Positions 1 through 15,019 of a DNA stretch of 64,000 nt are shown piece after piece (position 1 is the first letter of the stretch; each line of letters starts with the position of its first letter). The notes beneath the pieces are model-generated. The model worked only from the letters and a program-made list of their open reading frames with translations, was not told the DNA's origin and searched no databases. Position numbers and translations under genes: made by a program. The stretch comes from Eonycteris spelaea (Eukaryota; Chordata; Mammalia; Chiroptera; Pteropodidae): NCBI GenBank assembly GCA_003508835.1, contig PUFA01000105.1, positions 2,356,001 through 2,420,000 on the forward strand, written 5' to 3'.

Positions 1-550
1 ATGGATCTGAGAGACAATAAAGGTACCGGAAAGGATGAAAACCCAGAAGGGCAGCAGATGGGACCCCGTCCGCCAGCATTTAAGCCAAGGGAGAAGCAGC
101 AGGGAAAGAAATGGAATAATGATTTGAAAGGTGGTAAAAGAGGAAGGAGAAAGTGGAGTTGTGCAAAGCCAGGGAGGAGAAAGTTCTGGAAAAGAAGAAA
201 AAGATCAATAGTGTGAAATGCTGTGAAAGGGTCCAGTCTGGCTTCAAGATCAGGTGTTCTGATAAAGGGGCCCCTGAAAGGGCCATGATGACTTTCTAAG
301 GCGCCCACAACTGGGTTCCAGCCTCCTCTCCCCACCTCCAGCTCCCACTCCCGAGACGCCCTGCCCAATGCGCGGGCAGGACTCGATCAAGGCTCTCCCT
401 GCCTTTCCAGCCTTGACTTTCGCAGCCATAGGTAACTACCCCCCACAAGCTCTGACGTTCTTCCTATGTCCTTCATCATGATGGACACATGAGGACATAT
501 CTCCTTAGGCTAAAGGCCAGCACCCAAGAAAAACTAGACATGTTCTTTAC
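1..550 (-). other. CPE: CPE intron 3, partial
   Basis: This is the intron downstream of exon 3, starting with GTAAAG at 550 and running off the left edge. The segment at 1-220 is purine-rich on the plus strand and gives a 71-codon Lys/Arg-rich frame that looks compositional. I see no exon 4 sequence. Confidence 0.85.
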
Positions 551-718
551 CTTTGTGTTTTGATCCACAATTTTCTTCAAATTTTTCAGCAGATGATTAT
601 TGGGACCGCCTTCCTTCTCGTTCACATAAACTATCCTGTCCAGGTCAGGGAAGTTCCGGTTCAGATCTATTCCCTGGGCATTGCTTCGACCCACAAACCA
701 ATCCTTGAGTTCGCCAGG
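551..718 (-). CDS. CPE: Carboxypeptidase E, coding exon 3 (substrate carboxylate-binding motif)
   Basis: This 168-nt, phase-0 exon encodes residues 166-221, from [15 protein letters not shown] to KKIVDQNTK. It contains [10 protein letters not shown], in which Asn185 and Arg186 match the pair that binds the substrate C-terminal carboxylate in M14 carboxypeptidases. The acceptor AG at 719-720 is preceded directly by 18 T on the coding strand, a pure homopolymer tract. The donor is AAAG|GTAAAG at 550. The third zinc His and the catalytic Glu are encoded in exons beyond the left edge, so the gene is partial here. The frame shows no stop or frameshift, and the sequence is close to human CPE as I remember it (Leu for Met in LLKNLKK). 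Confidence 0.97.
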
Positions 719-2646
<1,928 letters not shown>

Positions 2647-2772
2647 CTATCTACTAATTTATTACACCCAGCTGAAAACTTATTTTCCCTCCAGAATTGA
2701 TGCCTAAAAGTCTACCTTAAATATCAAAATACTCCGCACGCCCTTTCTATTTCTCTCTCCCCAGTTACCCCC

Positions 2773-3172
2773 TGTTATGGACTGAACGGTGTCTCCCAAA
2801 TTCATATGTTAAAGCCCTAATGGCAATATGACTGTATTTGGATGCAGAACCTTTAAGGAGGTAGTAAGTGCTAAATGGGGTCATAAAAGGGTGGGGTCCT
2901 AATCCAACAGGACCGGTGTCCTTGTAAGAAGGGGAAGAGACACCTGAGATTCTCTCTTCTCTCCCCATGTACACGGAGAAAAGGCCATGCGAGGTCACAG
3001 CAAGGAGGAGGCCACCTGCAAGCCAGGAAGAGAGTCTCCTAGGAAACCAACCGTGCTGGCACCCGGATCTTGGAATTTCAGCTTCGGGAACTGTGAGAAA
3101 ATGTATTTCTGTTGCTGAGGCCACCCAGTCTATGCTATTTTGTTACGGCAGCCTGAGCAGGGAAATATACCA
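2773..3172 (+). mobile_element. MaLR-type LTR (MLT1/MST-like)
   Basis: The element starts TGTTATGGACTGAA and ends near GGAAATATACCA. Between these are AATTCATATGTTAAAG, GGTGTCCTTGTAAGAAG and GTGAGAAAATGTATTTCTGTTG followed by GCCACCCAGTCTATG, the usual order in mammalian MaLR LTRs. It sits only 215 bp inside intron 1 from exon 2. Open frames over it on both strands are not genes. Confidence 0.8.
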
Positions 3173-3239
3173 CCCCACCCCAATAACTACTAGTACTAAT
3201 ACATTGTGTGCCTCCTAGTGGTTAAACACTGAACTTATG

Positions 3240-3390
3240 TTTTTTTTTTTTTATTGAGTCCTCCCCAAACACCTAAAACATCTCTATTTTCAGATAAGCA
3301 AACTGAAGTGCCAACTGCTTCAAGGGGCCTGACCACAGTCACACGGCCGTGAAGGCAGGATTCAAATGCTCATCGTCTGACATAAATGAG
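3240..3390 (+). mobile_element. MIR SINE
   Basis: The core TCAGATAAGCAAACTGAAG, then ACCACAGTCACACGGCCGTG and AGGCAGGATTCAAATGC, is MIR. A T-run precedes it. Confidence 0.65.
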
Positions 3391-3394
3391 CGTA

Positions 3395-5105
3395 AATGCT
3401 TGAACAGTGCCTGGCAAAGAAAAAATACTACGTGTTCGCCGTAATTATTTTAATAGTATCATGGCACGTGACATTATCCTGTCCTCCTGAGATGCTTCAG
3501 CACGCGATCTGGTTTCCTCTTTAAAACAGCCCACTAAATGTGAAAGACAGATCTTTATGTCGTACAAATGCGGCCCAAAGAGGGTCGGTTTTGCCGAAAG
3601 GCTCAGTTTTGCACGTGAATCACTATTGCCCATTTCCGCTGCCCCCCACTGCATTTTAGGAGTATTAGCACTGCAGAGCACAGCAGCGAAGTGATGTTGG
3701 TTAATCCTGTTGGTCTGATCCTTTCAGCTTCATCCACCCCACAGGCCCAATTTCTGTAGCACAAAGGATTCTCCCATTTACAGAACCACTAGGGCCGCTC
3801 AGCCCTGGTAAAAGAAAAGACGTTAGTATCATTTTCCTCCTGGGAATGCGTTATCTAAATATTCTTTGCACGAGATTCCTGCGTGTGGGATTTAAGTGAC
3901 TGCTGACCACAGGAAACCATGTCCTGCATGACCGACCTCACAGCCTGAGCCTCAGCTAATCTTAATCTAAGGATCAACGGGAGCAACGTCAGTGCTATTT
4001 ATATGCTCCTCGTTTTTTACCTGGAGGGGAAGTCTCGAAAAAATTACCCCCCAGACTTGCCCAGAAGGTACGTGAGAAGAGATGATCTCTGCTTCTGATT
4101 TCAAAAGTCAGGAGAATCTTTTTGCTTGCTGTCAAACTCGTGTATGCTTTTATTCCTTCCCTTCCTGGATACCTTCACTCGGCAGAGGCAGGAGAGAAAC
4201 CGGAGTGGTCCATTGTTAAAGAGAAGAGAGACTCAGTAGCCAGAGGAAGATGAAGCCTGCCTTGCAAAGTTTGGGGGCTGTCTGGTCCTGCTCCCTTACT
4301 TAATCTGACAGTGTTAAAACTTCGGTCACTCCAAAAGAGCTTGGTCCACTACCTGCAAGAGAAGATGAGCAGGCTGACATTTTCTATTACTTCTCTGTTT
4401 TTTTTTTTTTTTTAATCTTTAAATGGAGAAATGGCAAATTCATAGTCCCTTAGTCTCTCTATTTTGTCTTTGAATCTGGAGGCTTTGGGATGAATCATGC
4501 TCTCTCAGTCCTGCGTTACTTATTTATGTTTGCAACTCTCGATTTTCAAATTCAGGAAATTTCCAGTATTGCTTTGCTGCTTCGACTCCGTAGGAAATTG
4601 CTTTCGGGAACAAATCTCCCCCAATATGTCTATTACATTTGTGAGGTGATAATAACAGTCATGAAAATAGGAATGCTTTAGGGTGACATGAAAATAGGAC
4701 TATAAAAGATCATTTTATGGAAGATATTAATGGATGGAAATAAAATGCGAAGCACGTATGACTTCGCAAAAGAAAAGGCAAGTGTATTTTTATCTTCCTC
4801 TGTCTCCAGGAATAAATTAGATCGCTAGATACTGCTATTCCCAGAACACAGAAGGACTGTATGCTTTTAACATGTCTTGTGAGATGAAAAGCTCCAGTTT
4901 AAACACAGCGCTTTGTTGAATGTATCTATGCAAATCCTGGTGTCAGACACTACAAGGTTACCCAACAGGGAATACAGCTGCCTTCCTAAACTCAAGGAAT
5001 GGAGGGTCTGGAAGAAGACACAGACGTGCAGGGAACAAACAGTGTTCGGGGTGAGGTAACGATGAAGGAATGTTGGACTCACAACCCACCACCTTCCAGG
5101 TTCCA
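3395..5105. other. Intron 1, no assigned element
   Basis: Unique-looking intron sequence. It contains a T-run at 4399-4415 and a small hairpin TGCGAAG/CTTCGCA at 4746-4768. No gene or repeat family recognised. Confidence 0.6.
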
Positions 5106-5109
5106 GACT

Positions 5110-5381
5110 GGAATATTCCTACCGCCTCTGCGGCCCCTCTCTAGCCCTCCGCCCTCCCAAAGCTGAAGTTGCCTTTTCAAAACGCAACGCCCAGTGGTTC
5201 TCCTCTACCTAAAAAACCCAGCAGTTAATGTCCCGTTTGCATTCACCGTAAAGGCAAAGGATTCTCTATAGGTTTTTAACTCCCACGCGGTCTGGCCTGA
5301 TCTGCCCTTCTGCTCTCTGAAGCACTATCCCTCACCTCTTCAGCCACGTTTCCTTCGGCCCTTGCCTATATGCTTGCTTCT

Positions 5382-5437
<56 letters not shown>

Positions 5438-5712
5438 CCTCACATCCTTCTGATCATGGATAAATAAGGGTTTCTCAGCGTGTGTTTAGTCCACATCCAG
5501 CTCCTTTGCATCTTTAACACCTCAGTTTGAAAACATACAGTAATCAGCGTGGTTACTCGTTTAATTCGCCACCACCAGGCTGTAATAGACAGACGATTTC
5601 AGCTCACTAGTGTCTCGCTCATGCCCGCACAGAACAGCAGGCAGAGCTGGGGACACAGTAAGAGCACAATAAGCAGCATTTCAGTAAATTCATGCATAAA
5701 TGAGTAAATGGA
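5110..5712 (+). mobile_element. L2 3' end, interrupted by a CT microsatellite
   Basis: CACGCGGTCTGGCCTGATCT and TCTCTGAAGCACTATCCCTC lie left of the CT repeat, and GGCTGTAATAGACAGACGAT plus a CAATAAGCAGCATTTCAGTA end lie right of it, in L2 3' order. Frames at 5619-5891 are not genes. Confidence 0.65.
5380..5440 (+). repeat. (CT)n microsatellite
   Basis: About 50 bases of uninterrupted CT, ending in CCCTCCCTC. It lies inside an L2 fragment. Confidence 0.97.
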
Positions 5713-5714
5713 GG

Positions 5715-7608
5715 TCTGCTTTTAAATCCCACCCTCCCAGCAGTGAGACTGACAGGGCGGGCACGCCCTTGAGACAGAAGCAGGTGCAGCCGCGGCCGCC
5801 AGAACACCGTTCTGGAACAGAGAAAGGAATCAACGAGGGAAGGGGGCTTGGGGGAGAGTCAGGGAGACCACGCTCCACGGGGAATATCTAGAGGCCTCGG
5901 CGCTTGTTGCTGCATTCGACCCTCCCGAGAAGGCGTGAGGATTCTTCTTTGGGAACGAAGGGGGCAAGCAGTGTTGGGAAACACTGATTTACCAGGAAAA
6001 AGATTCATCTCCATGGTCTCGAGAGGCCCGCAGGCCCTCTAGGCAAGCAGCATCCAAGCTGTTTTTGTTATAAAGCCTAAAACAAAACAAAACAAACAAA
6101 AAAAAAAACAAAACAAAAAAAAAACACAGACCTAAAGAGACATCAACGCCTTTAGAATCCTGATTCCAGAAATCGAGATAAAATCGAAGACTTTGGCCTT
6201 TGAATAAGCCTCTCTCTCTCTCTGTCAACTTAACTCGGATTTATTTAACGAAGGAGGGGCAGCTTTTCATCGTCACTTGATTTTCTTTTCCGCGCTGCAC
6301 AGAGAGAGCTGAGGACAGGTTGCTAAACGGATGATGGGCGCACCCCTGTTTACAGAGTCCACGCAGCGCAAATCCCAGGTAACGCAGGTACCGCGCTCCT
6401 GGGGATGCGCGTCCCCTGCTCGCCTGTCTCCTGGCAACGGGGAGAAAAGGCAGCCGGAATCCCTATCAGTACCCTCTGAGGCCGGTTGGTTTTCGCATTC
6501 GTCTCACTCTCCTCACTCACGATCTCATTCATCTTCCTTGCCACACAGTAGGTACCCTGAGGTCCTGAGCCTGCAGGTCAGGGATCATCATCAGATTTGC
6601 CCGGGGCACCTGCAGAAGCCCAGGAAGCACAGTTCCTCTGTCGTGTCCATTTTTCCACGGTCTCGTGTAACTATCCGTTTTCCAGGTACTTCGCATGGCA
6701 CACGATCGTTGATCAAGCCGTGACTAAAGGACGATCACCTCACAAACCCAAATTCTCCGTGGCTGGGCCGAGTTCCTCCCTTTTTAAGTCTGGATCCACT
6801 TAACGTAGCCGGTTGGATCTCTAGTCTCCTCAGAAGGATAACGGATAGGTTCTTAAACAGTGCAACTGAAGTCAGAAATAATTCCATAAATCCCAAACCA
6901 GAGCAGGCAAATGGTTTTAAGTTCTGTACTTGTAAGTCTTAATTTGTCCTAATTATATATTGGTGTGATCGGAAATAAAGCAGTAAATAAAGTAAAAAAA
7001 AGAAGAAGAAAAAGGAAAGATAAAACAAAGAAATTTCCATTCTTCAAAAACGAAGCAACGAATTTTACACCCCAGAAACCCACACTCCTTAGGCTTAGCG
7101 TGTGGGAGAAGTTCGAAGCTAATGGTAGATTAGCAAAGGCCTCAAATGGTAGGAAGTAAAAGCCTGAAAGTAACCAGAGAGCCCCCGAAGCAGACGTCCA
7201 CAGGCGCAATAGGCTACGCCTGAAAAAAAAAAAAAAAAGATCAAATAAAGGGGCAAAAAAGTAAAAAATAATACTGTCTGCCTTTCCCACAAAAAGAAAC
7301 ATTTACTTCACCCCTTGGTTTGTTCCAACATCAGTCTCTCTGTCTCTAATATTTTCTCCTCTTGGAAAGAGCTGACAGGCTGATCACTGGGTAATCATTG
7401 ACTAGAAAATTTTAAGGCCCCTTTCAAATCGTACAGTCAATTATTCGATGACGTCTAAATGGGAAGAAAACAACAAAGGGAAGACATCTAATGAAAGAAT
7501 GAGATAAGTGTGAAAGTGAGTTGTAAATTGTGAGATTCTGCATAAGTGTAATGTCGTTATTTAGAAAAATATGCAGATTAAGTTAAGAAATAAGTTTTTA
7601 AAATATTT
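5715..7608. other. Intron 1, no assigned element
   Basis: Somewhat richer in CpG than the surroundings between 5740 and 6800. The frames of 60-130 codons here (for example 6331-6723) are Ser/Pro/His-rich and lack any known domain. An A-run lies at 7223-7238. Confidence 0.55.
6079..6127 (+). repeat. (AAAAC)n-like A-rich repeat
   Basis: Imperfect AAAAC and AAAC units with A-runs. Confidence 0.9.
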
Positions 7609-7609
7609 A

Positions 7610-7782
7610 GTTAGTTAACATACAATACTATATATTAGTTTCAGATGTACAATATAGTGATTCGACATTTATATACCTTACAAAGAGATCACTGTGGTAA
7701 GTCTAGTAACCGTCTGTTACTTACATAGGTATATTATAGACTGTATCCCTTATGTTATACATTACAACCCCATGATTAGGAC
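7610..7782 (-). mobile_element. L1 3' UTR fragment
   Basis: Read on the minus strand this is the standard old L1 3' UTR. On the plus strand it shows TATTAGTTTCAGATGTACAA, TAGTGATTCGACATTTATAT and TAAGTCTAGTAACCGTCTGT. Confidence 0.75.
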
Positions 7783-10314
7783 AAAAAAGAAAGAATTTGA
7801 TTACAGTAACAGAACTCTTCCATCTTCCATTCCATAAATAGAGATGACACACAGATGAATCTATTCTTTCTCTAACATCAAATTACTACCAAAATATAAG
7901 TCCATTAACTCATTTGAAAATTATATACCTAACTCACTGATTACACAATTCTTAGAGCCGGTGACAATTGCAAAATACATGTCCCTAGTATATGTAATCT
8001 ACTAAACACAATGCTGAATTAAATATAGTGTCCAAAAATAGAACCCCATTAATGTAAAACTGCACATAACCAACCATTTTGAGAACTAGATAATCAAATA
8101 CCTAGACAACCAGCACAATCACTGAACTGATTCGATTCACAAACAGCTATGCAAGCAAGTCAGAAACATCTTTGGAACAGATGGGCCTTTTAATCAATGC
8201 TCTCGCTTCCTCAGTGGTAAACCTGGGGCTCAGACATTAGTGCTACTAATTGTTTCCACTTGTTTGACATTCTAACATACAGCCTGTGAATCATTCTTGC
8301 AAAATGAGTCCTGCGAGCTTCCTAGAACTTGTCAATAAGAACATGATTCATTGGCTCATGTTTCAGCACCTCTTTGCAGCCTGTAATGCTAAGCATATTA
8401 CTAAAAGAAATGGACAAAGCCAGAAGCCAAATAAACAATGCAGGAGGGCGGATAATGGTTATAAAAATAAATTCTTCTTCTACCTAAGAGATGAGGAGAA
8501 AATAAAAAATGGAGGGAGGTCAAGAAATAAAGGAAAGGCAAAGGAGTAAAAACTGGTTGTAGAAGAATTTACGGAGTATCAGAGATTATAGTCTCTCCCC
8601 CTGCTTCCTTTTTCAGAGTCATATTCGAAAATAACTACATTAACATGGCATCTTGAAAGTGAAATCTTCATCAATTTTTAACGGGCAAGTCAAGATAGAA
8701 CACATTCCAGAATTATGTCACAGAGATACGTTACAGAATTATTTTTGAAAATATGAATTATGTATTAGCTACTACATATAATTTTAAAGTTCTCTTACAT
8801 TAAATCTAGACTGTTTCTAGTAAGATCCTAATTGATGAAAGTGGGGGTAAACAAAGGAACAGAAGATATTTCCAGCCTTATGAGTCTATATGACAATGTC
8901 AGAGTTCCATTATCTCAAACACCTGAGATTTTTTTTTTAATTAAAATATTTATTTTCACACAAGTATGCTAGAAACATTTTACAGGTACCCACATACAAT
9001 GATGTGCTGGTAAACATTTAACAACCAACTCTGATCTGTAGCATTTTCCACTTTCCGTGGTGTAAATACTCCCACCATGGCCAATATGAAGCTTCCATAC
9101 GAGGTCGATCAACTCACAAATTTCCCGAAAATTAAAAACTGGTCTCATGAGCCAGTACAAGCCCTACTCCAACACACCACTGCTTATGAAGAGCAATTAT
9201 TTGAGATATATAGCTTCCAGGTTCTTCAAGCTTCTCCAGAAGGAAAATAAAATGTCTAAGAAAGACGAAAAATTTTCAAACACATTATCAGAAATATAAT
9301 CAAACTAGCCTCTACCATACTGCCTTTCTTTATGTTTAATTTTATGCAGAAAGAATTAAAAGAGGTTTGTTTGGTATTTTTCTTGTATTGAGATAGAGAT
9401 GTTTTCCAAAGCATTGTACCATAATCCATTTAATTTATGGGGAAAGAAAGGTACAGAGAAGGGGGGAACTTTTTTTGACTGAGTTGATTATCCTAGCAGG
9501 ATAATATCACTCTTGCTGTGAAACTAGACACGATAAATCAATGAAAATGTTTTACTTTAACCTATTAAATCATCTTTCTAAAATATTAATCAGCGATTTC
9601 AGATATTCAAAATTCCTTCTCTTCTTCCTATATTTCTTGACCTGTAAGGCTATCTTCATGATGGAGAAGACATCATTTCTGCCCACTCATAAAAATTCAT
9701 AACTTAAAAAAAAATCGCAGAAATTAGTATTTAAAATTACTAATGTGAAACACTTTGTAATAACTATCTAAGGACAGACTGCCTACAAAAGACTGAGAAA
9801 AGTCTTTGGCTTGTTTAAAAGCATCATGATGTGAACACAGAGACGTCTGAACATAGAAATCAGATAAGGCTGAGATTGTTTTAATGATGTAGTTCCATGA
9901 TCTAATATTGTTCTGTAGACATTAATCACCAGGAAAGAAAGAAGTATTTTTAAATTCCTGTAATAGTTATGGACTACACCTAAGGCTTATCAGAACGCCT
10001 CTCTGTATTTATGTACTACAGATGGTTTTTGACTCTTAAGGCATCTTTTGAAAGTATTAAGTTCTAGTTACTTTAGATAACTTTCTTAGATGACTCTGCT
10101 GTCTTTCATCAGCATTCTTACCAAATAAAATAAAATGTAAAGATAAATTGACCTAAGAGGCCAAGAACAGAACAGAGTTAAATGAACTGGCCCTAAAAAA
10201 GGGGCAAAAAAAAAAAAAACAGGAACGGACCTGGGCTATGACAAATGGTGAAGATTCACGTCTTTGCTGATTCTCTCGTTAACGTATTTGGTTGTGATTT
10301 GTGTCTATTTTGGA

Positions 10315-10430
10315 AAATGATGCCCACGAAGAGTTCATTTTGTAGAGTGAGACACTGAGGTGCAGCATCAAGTTGCCCAAGGTTGAAGTTTAAGTTTCCA
10401 CAAGTTGTTAGGTGGGCAAAGATTTGATTC
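10315..10430 (+). mobile_element. MIR SINE fragment
   Basis: TTGTAGAGTGAGACACTGAG, GTTGCCCAAGGTTGAAG and GCAAAGATTTGATTC follow MIR order. Confidence 0.5.
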
Positions 10431-10889
10431 ATTCTGCAAAACTCCAGAGGACAACACTGGAATTAGTAACTAGAAGGCACAAAGCGATAGCATTTAGCAC
10501 AGTCGAAGAGCTGGAGTTGGTGAAAGACAGAATGGTCGTTATGAAGTCATTAAGGCCCCTAGCAGGCACAAACGTGCCTCAGAGACATGCTTCAGAGGGA
10601 AGACTGGACGACCTATTAAACATCCATATCTTCTCTTTGACAAACTATTGGCATTCAAGCTTCTAAACGTGTCCTACACAAATCACAGCTCTCAAGAAAT
10701 GTTAGCTGACCATTTTCATCATTCTCCGAAACAAAGAGAAAAATGGTAGATCATCACAGTGAACGAAGACGTGATTACAAATAGTAACGGAAAAACACAA
10801 GTTCATTTCCCCCCATCATCTCTCTTTATGCCCATGAATGAACAGCTCAACCTATTTCACAAATGAATATATGCGAGGATGAGTAACAC

Positions 10890-10897
10890 TGACGTCA
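10890..10897. promoter_or_regulatory. Full CRE motif
   Basis: TGACGTCA occurs in ACACTGACGTCATCAG within intron 1. This is motif evidence only. Confidence 0.3.
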
Positions 10898-11399
10898 TCA
10901 GAACCGGCGTGGGTGACAAATGTCCAGCATTTCTAGCTGGCACGGATGAATGAAGAAGAAAACTTTCAATTTGCTCTTAAGCAGATACAGTGATAGCAAC
11001 ATGAACTACCTAAAATAAAACCAGCAAGGTGAACCTGAGCTGAACAGTCTCTTCCCAGAAACACCTTGAAACCATCTTTTTAATTCTCTAGAGAAGAAGG
11101 CGACCCCAAAGTCAAAGTGATTGGTCAAAACATCTTTCAGGATGTTGTGTTTTCAGCCTCATAACTAAAGACTTGCAGCACCAAATACACCGGTCTCAGA
11201 AGCATGAGGCAATGCAACAGAGTCTTTTAAAGGGAGAGTAAAGGGCCTAATAGGGCTCCTGAATTTTTCTGCACATTTTGCTGGTGATGATTCCCCATGG
11301 GAGCCCTGGGTCTAGTCCAGGTCTCCCTCCAAAGATTTTCCCACACACGGGCACGCATGAAGTGTCCTCTTTTGTTCAGGCTTTTAGAGAAAATCGTGC

Positions 11400-11545
11400 T
11401 CACTTAGAACTCTCTCTGTCAGAATCATTTGTGGGTCTACTCAGACAGATTTCTGAGCCCCATTCCCAGAGATTATATTTCAAAAGGTCTGGGCATCTGT
11501 ATTTTTAAAAGGATCTAGAGGTGATGGACATGCCCTCCCAGGACT
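11400..11545 (+). mobile_element. MER5-type (hAT) element
   Basis: CAGAATCATTTGTGGG, TTCTGAGCCCCATTCCCAGA, AAAAGGTCTGGGCATCTG and TTTTTAAAAGGATC occur in the order of the MER5A consensus. Confidence 0.7.
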
Positions 11546-11997
11546 GAGAAAGAATGATTTCAGAGGTCAGTGCCGGGAGAGCTTAGTTATGGGGAGGAGT
11601 TCGATGGTGCAGGCCGAGAGGCGGGGATTCCGATGGCTGAGGGTCTGGAACACAGACTGAGGAAGGTGATGGTTCTTAATTTGTGGGTCATGGACATTTG
11701 GAGAATTTGATTGAAAAAAACTAGGACTTATTTTCATTCACATTTGCAAAAAGAACCCACAAAATTATGCAAAGGTTTTGCAAACTTAAGGAACCTTATA
11801 ATAGATATTTATAAGTCAGAATCAGGACAGAGGGAAATTACAGCCACCAGAAGTATCAACATACACCCCGTACACAGGCTTCTGTTCTGATATGGACAAA
11901 TAGGAAACTATGACATGCTTTTCCTGCCTGCAAATAAAACACAGCATCGTGGTAGCAACATTGTACAGTTTTTTAAAAAAACTGAGGGATTAGGGGA

Positions 11998-12228
11998 AAC
12001 AGACCTGAGTTGAACTTCAGCTATAACATATCTAACCTTGACTTAAGCAAGTAGAGCAAGCAACGCCCTTCCCCTAGTCTTCGTATTCTTTTCTGTAAAT
12101 CGGATTACTAAAACTCTTTTGTAGAGTTGCTGAGAGGATTCGATGAGAAAATATATAGATAAATAAGTGAGATGTTTGGCACCATGTCCAACAACTAGTA
12201 GGTAACCAATCAATGGATATAGTATTGC
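11998..12228 (-). mobile_element. MIR SINE
   Basis: On the plus strand AGACCTGAGTTGAACTTCAG, a decayed CTTGACTTAAGCAAGT, TTGCTGAGAGGATTCGATGA and TGGCACCATGTCCAACAACT are MIR in reverse. Confidence 0.6.
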
Positions 12229-12424
12229 CCATGGCTCACACTTGTTAACATAATATGAACCCTCTTCCCCATTCAAGACATGTAGACATTTCCAATAGGA
12301 CTATGAGGTGCCCCAGGGATTCAAAGAGCTGTGGAACATAAGCAGTTTTGGAAAATTAACCCATACTTCCAGGAGTATAGATAATAACATCAGCCTGGTG
12401 TTGACCTATCCCATATGGCAGACT

Positions 12425-12580
12425 CCTGAAACTTGGACATGCATGTGAACCACCTGAAGATTCTACTAAAATGCAAGGTGCAGTGCAGCAGGTCAGGAGT
12501 GGGACTTGAGAGCCCAAGCTCCAATGAGCTCCCAAGGGATACCATGTCACTGGCCTGTGTACTAATCTTTGAGAGTAGAA
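12425..12580 (+). mobile_element. MER5-type (hAT) element
   Basis: AACCACCTGAAGATTCTAC, AAAATGCAAGGTGC, CAGCAGGTCAGGAGTGGGAC, GAGCTCCCAAGGGAT and a CTTTGAGAGTAG end follow MER5A order. Confidence 0.6.
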
Positions 12581-12584
12581 AATG

Positions 12585-13810
12585 TTTGAACAAACAAATC
12601 AAGAATGGGGGAAAGAAAGAGAGAGCGAGCGAGACTGACTTTTAATAATGAAAGAAGTCTTTAGAAACTTGAGTGCTTTTTAAAATTTTTGGCTCACGTC
12701 AATCAGCTGAGCACTCATCCACCTAAAGGCACACAATATAATTCTGGAGGCCATTATGTGGTCCCAGGTCTAAGATTCACTATAAATGCTAAACTGCATG
12801 ACCCAAATAATGTATATGAACACAATGTTAAATGCAGATAGAAGGCAGACTATTACAAGGCTTACTGAAATAACCCTATAATGCTCCAGAACTATTCTGA
12901 TTACAGAAAGTGTATTGCTCCTCTCCATATTAAATATGATATTTAAAATTTAAATAGACATTAAATAATTATGCATGGTTCTACATATTTAATGAGGTTT
13001 TGAATAAATTATGAGTTATGTATTCTTACAGGATATATACAATCACATTTTATTTATAGTTCGCTCACTAAAGTACTGTCAAGATTTTTACTGATTGCAA
13101 CTATTCTAATTTTGCCTCCCACTCCATCTCACCCATCTTCTGTTACTCTTTTATTTATTTCTCAGGACTAAGCCCTTTAGAGACTTTTTTTTCCAATGAA
13201 GAGGAGAGGGGAGTAAAATGAGGAAAAAATATCATACAAGTTCAAAGAGATAACTACACTAATACACACTGTCCCCAAGAGAAACTAGAGACTTCTGATC
13301 TTCTAATACATTTATTAGTTTGTATTAGTATTTTACCTACCCCTTTTCTTAGGGATTCTTTAATGTTAACTTAAATACATAGTTTACAAGCATTCAAAAG
13401 TAAAAAGATACTGAAATGTCTTGCTAAATAAAATATAAACTACCTGGGTTCAATGAAGAAATAAAAACAGTTACTAAGTATTAACCAACCATCTTTAATT
13501 TCATGTGTGTCCCAAATAAATAATACCTACAATCTCAAAATATCAACATCACATTTTAAAGGACCCTCCTGGGTCCTTAACCGTGACAGGATTATTCTTC
13601 CACTACTGTATCTAACTTGTCATTGCTACTATTTTTTAAAGCTGTTACCTTTTTTGTCAAATCCAAAGAAAATACCAAAGTCAGCCGAAAGAAGGTAGAA
13701 GCTGAGAATTTTAAAAGCTATAAAACAAAAATTAATATTTGAAGACATAAACAACAATGACAACAAAACCAGTAGAAAGGATGAATAACAATCAATAAAA
13801 TAGGAAAAAT
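12585..13810. other. Intron 1, no assigned element
   Basis: A+T-rich. No gene, RNA or repeat family recognised. Confidence 0.55.
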
Positions 13811-13814
13811 TCAC

Positions 13815-13922
13815 CCTGATCTCAGACCTCCAGCCTCCAGAACTTAAAAATAAATGTTTGTTGTTTACAAGTACTAGTCTGCGGTATTTTGCTATAGCAT
13901 AGATAAATGACTATTATCATAC
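13815..13922 (+). mobile_element. 3' end of a MaLR-type LTR
   Basis: The order CAGCCTCCAGAAC, an A-rich AAATGTTTGTTGTTT stretch, then GTCTGCGGTATTTTGCTATAG matches the 3' end of MLT1/MST LTRs. An L1 fragment follows directly. Confidence 0.65.
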
Positions 13923-13925
13923 AAC

Positions 13926-14612
13926 AAAAGACAACAAGTGTCGGTGAAAATGTGAGCAATTGGAAGGCTTATACACGATTGGTGGGAATACAAAAGGGCA
14001 CAGCCACTATGGAAAACAGGATGGAGTTTCCTCAACAACTTGAGAGTGGAACGACCATATGATCCATCAATCCCACTTCCGAGTATTTATCCAAAAGAAC
14101 TGAAATCAGAATCATGAAGAGAGATTCGCCCTCCCATGTTTACTGCAGCGTTATTCACAATAGCCCAGATGTGAAAACAACCTACGTGAACATCGACTGA
14201 ATGGATAAAGAAAAGGCGGTATACACGCAGTGGAATATTACTCGGCCTTATGTTTAAAAAGAAGAAAACCCCACATTCTGTGACAACATGGATGGACTTT
14301 GAGGACATGATGCTAAGTGAAATAAGCCAATCTCAGTAGGACAATTACTGCACGATTCCACTTATAAGAGGTATCTAAAATAGTTCAACAAAGAAGTGAG
14401 CAATAGAGTAATGATGGCCAAGGGCTGGGGGGAGGGAGAAATGGGGAGTTTCTAAGGAACATGTATAAAATTTCAGTTACGCAAGATGAGTAAGGTCTAG
14501 AGATCAGCTGTACAGTATCATCCCTATAGATAACAATGCTGTACCATACACGTAAATTTCAGTTAAGAGGGTCGGTCTCACGTTAAGGGTTATTACCATA
14601 ATTTTAATACAA
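13926..14612 (+). mobile_element. L1 3' end (ORF2 tail and 3' UTR)
   Basis: The segment has TTGGTGGGAATACAAAAGGG, CCATATGATCCATCAATCCC, GTTATTCACAATAGCCCAGA and GAATATTACTCGGCC, all from the end of L1 ORF2, then GATGCTAAGTGAAATAAGCC and an old-type 3' UTR. It is 5'-truncated and full of stops. Confidence 0.88.
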
Positions 14613-15019
14613 AAGTGACCAGAGAAAGTGATGCAGCTTTCAATACCAAGGATTTTGTTCTTCAGTTGCTACATCCATCCTGTAATTCACACGGCTATTG
14701 CAACTGAACCCTGCCATGGCCCAAGAGGGATCCATCTACCCGCTGGAGGTTTCTTCCCTCCCCAGACAAAACGGAGAAAATGCAATGAGGTTAGGAAGAG
14801 AGGATATGGCTGGGGTGCAGGATCTCTGCGGGCATCAGCGTAGGCGAGTCTAACGGGAAGCCAGTGGCAACAACGCCTGTGCCCTACCTCCCCGACTTGG
14901 CCATCATCACCTCCCAATGTCCCAACCCAGTCAGCAGTTATTCCCTTTTCTAATTAGTTTCCAACCCAAATGGGTTGACACCTTAAGAAGACGCCGTACC
15001 TCTCCTGGTGGTTAAAAAT

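Larger units (their letters stand above)
7785..11398. other. Intron 1, mostly unassigned A+T-rich sequence
   Basis: Apart from the MIR piece near 10315 and the CRE motif at 10890 I see nothing to name. Frames are short and show no domain. Confidence 0.55.

Noticed and set aside
1..216. Lys/Arg-rich 71-codon frame at the left edge
   Set aside because: It is a purine-rich intronic tract with no similarity I recognise, inside CPE intron 3 on the opposite strand.
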